A stretch of DNA of 64,000 nucleotides from Cytobacillus oceanisediminis (GTDB lineage Bacteria > Bacillota > Bacilli > Bacillales > Cytobacillaceae), in contig NZ_QGTW01000005.1 in the NCBI RefSeq assembly GCF_003182355.1, forward strand, positions 62,001 to 126,000, in the 5' to 3' direction. Both the position numbers and the translations under genes were made by a program. This document shows, one piece after another, positions 62,952 through 64,000 of the stretch (its first letter is position 1; the number at the start of each line of letters is the position of its first letter). Below the pieces are notes generated by a model, which was not told the origin of the DNA, made no database searches, and worked only from the letters and a program-made list of their open reading frames with translations.

Positions 62952-64000
62952 TTATAATGTTTTAATTTTTACAAATTTGCGTTTCCCAACTTGTATGATT
63001 AATCCATCGGTTATCGAAACTTGCAGCTTCGTATCTTCTACCTTGTTACCGTTTATTTTTACCCCTCTGTTTTCAATCATTCTTCTTGCTTCGCTTTTAG
63101 AGCTTAACAATTGCAAATCAACGAGTAAATCTATAACAGGGACTTCAGTATTTCCATCCCATACTACCACTGGAATCTCATCGGGTATTTCCCCTTGTTG
63201 GAAAACTGAGATGAAATGCTGTTCTGCTTCCTCTGCTGCTTCCAATCCGTGGTACATTCTAACAATGGTCTTGCTAAGTAACATTTTTGCATCTCTTGGG
63301 TGCAATTCACCTGTTTCAAATTCCCCCTTCACGGACTGAATTCGCTCAGGAGTAAAATCAGTTATTAATTCGAAGTATTTGTTCATTAACTCATCTGGAA
63401 TAGACATGGCTTTCCCGTACATTTCTTGTGGACTTTCGTCAATCCCAATGTAGTTTTTCTTTGATTTAGACATCTTCTCGACCCCATCAAGACCCTCTAA
63501 TAGTGGCATTAACAAGGCAACTTGCTTTTCTTTCCCAAATTTTTCTTGAAAATGTCTTCCCATTAAAATGTTAAAATGCTGGTCAGTTCCACCCAGTTCT
63601 ATGTCACATTCTAAAACCACAGAATCGTATCCTTGCATTAAAGGGTAAAAGAATTCATGCAGGGAAATAGGTTTTCCAAATGCAACTCTTTCTTCAAAGT
63701 CATCCCTTTCTAATAGCCTTGCTACGGTTATTTTCCCTGCTAGTTGAATGGCATCTTCAAAATTTAATTTTGACAACCATTTAGAGTTATAATGCAACTC
63801 GACCTTTTCCATATCTATAACCTTTGCAAATTGCTCAAAATATGTTTTGGCATTATGCTTTACCTCTTCATCTGTTAATTGTTTTCTAGCCACAGATTTT
63901 CCTGTTGGATCTCCAATTTTCCCAGTAAAGTCACCGATAATTAGCTGGATAATGTGACCATTTTCTTGAAACTGCCTCATCTTGTTTAGTACTACAGTAT
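62952..64000 (-). CDS. tyrS: Tyrosyl-tRNA synthetase (type II), 3' part
   Basis: The window holds the last 349 or so codons; the frame is open to the right edge ([20 protein letters not shown]), so the start and the HIGH motif lie outside. Visible are [14 protein letters not shown], the Tyr/tRNA-binding segment [20 protein letters not shown], the KMSKS loop in [14 protein letters not shown], and a C-terminal S4 domain ([20 protein letters not shown]). The [13 protein letters not shown] text and size match the TyrZ-type enzymes of Bacillus. It charges tRNA-Tyr. No strong terminator follows. Confidence 0.93.
   Translation of the reverse strand, partial: TVVLNKMRQFQENGHIIQLIIGDFTGKIGDPTGKSVARKQLTDEEVKHNAKTYFEQFAKVIDMEKVELHYNSKWLSKLNFEDAIQLAGKITVARLLERDDFEERVAFGKPISLHEFFYPLMQGYDSVVLECDIELGGTDQHFNILMGRHFQEKFGKEKQVALLMPLLEGLDGVEKMSKSKKNYIGIDESPQEMYGKAMSIPDELMNKYFELITDFTPERIQSVKGEFETGELHPRDAKMLLSKTIVRMYHGLEAAEEAEQHFISVFQQGEIPDEIPVVVWDGNTEVPVIDLLVDLQLLSSKSEARRMIENRGVKINGNKVEDTKLQVSITDGLIIQVGKRKFVKIKTL

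Overview
The window reads as chromosome of a low-GC, endospore-forming Bacillaceae (a Bacillus/Cytobacillus-type genome; species not determinable from sequence alone). Reasons: AAGGAGG-type ribosome binding sites with frequent TTG/GTG starts, U-tailed hairpin terminators, T-box leaders, a sigma-B type promoter, a stressosome RsbR paralogue, KinB-like kinases, secreted proteases of the Vpr and InhA types, and a KatE catalase. There is no tRNA or rRNA gene, CRISPR array or prophage. 

Layout. 1-3.6 kb: a candidate T-box leader running off the left edge, methionine aminopeptidase, a nudix/nucleotidyltransferase pair and several frameshifted genes. 3.7-8.3 kb: a LytS/LytT-type two-component system followed by a CstA-family transporter and a tiny coupled ORF; the transporter promoter carries a 21-bp-spaced direct repeat (candidate LytT site) and a cre-like site. 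8.3-36.6 kb: mostly housekeeping and accessory genes in short units: ketopantoate reductase, two secreted proteases (M6 and S8), two KinB-like kinases, a Na+/Ca2+ exchanger, a BCCT transporter, KatE with a sigma-B promoter, DinB-fold and GNAT proteins, RsbRD, an MFS permease and RlmI. 37-39 kb: a strongly structured GC-rich intergenic element in front of a CbpA-like (CBS-ACT) protein. 39-47 kb: a 2-hydroxyacid utilisation cluster: TAXI-TRAP transporter, GntR-family regulator, GlcD, GlcF and, after a dispersed repeat, LhgO. 47.5-52 kb: GNAT, MazG-like and BenE-like genes and an unusual dihydroorotate-dehydrogenase-like protein fused to an internally duplicated membrane domain. 52-58 kb: an accessory zone with a broken IS1182-type element, an XRE regulator with a membrane partner, an IS110-type element with a frameshifted transposase and a structured 3' non-coding flank, and two small genes separated by an about 80-bp repeat. 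58.8-61.8 kb: an SsuABC/TauABC-like ABC importer behind a T-box leader whose specifier reads as Phe in both plausible registers. 62-64 kb: small gene remnants and the 3' part of a type II tyrosyl-tRNA synthetase running off the right edge.

The clearest regulatory circuits are (i) LytST plus catabolite control acting on CstA, (ii) a GntR regulator encoded inside the 2-hydroxyacid operon with a palindromic site upstream of the first gene, (iii) tRNA-sensing control of an ABC importer, and (iv) an XRE regulator with a 30-bp palindrome over its own promoter. Four dispersed repeat families stand out: a perfect 20-bp palindrome present three times, an about 200-bp intergenic element present four times, a hairpin family flanking rlmI, and 21-bp-period arrays at two places. 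No complete defence system was recognised. All family names come from reading the protein sequences; no database search was run.
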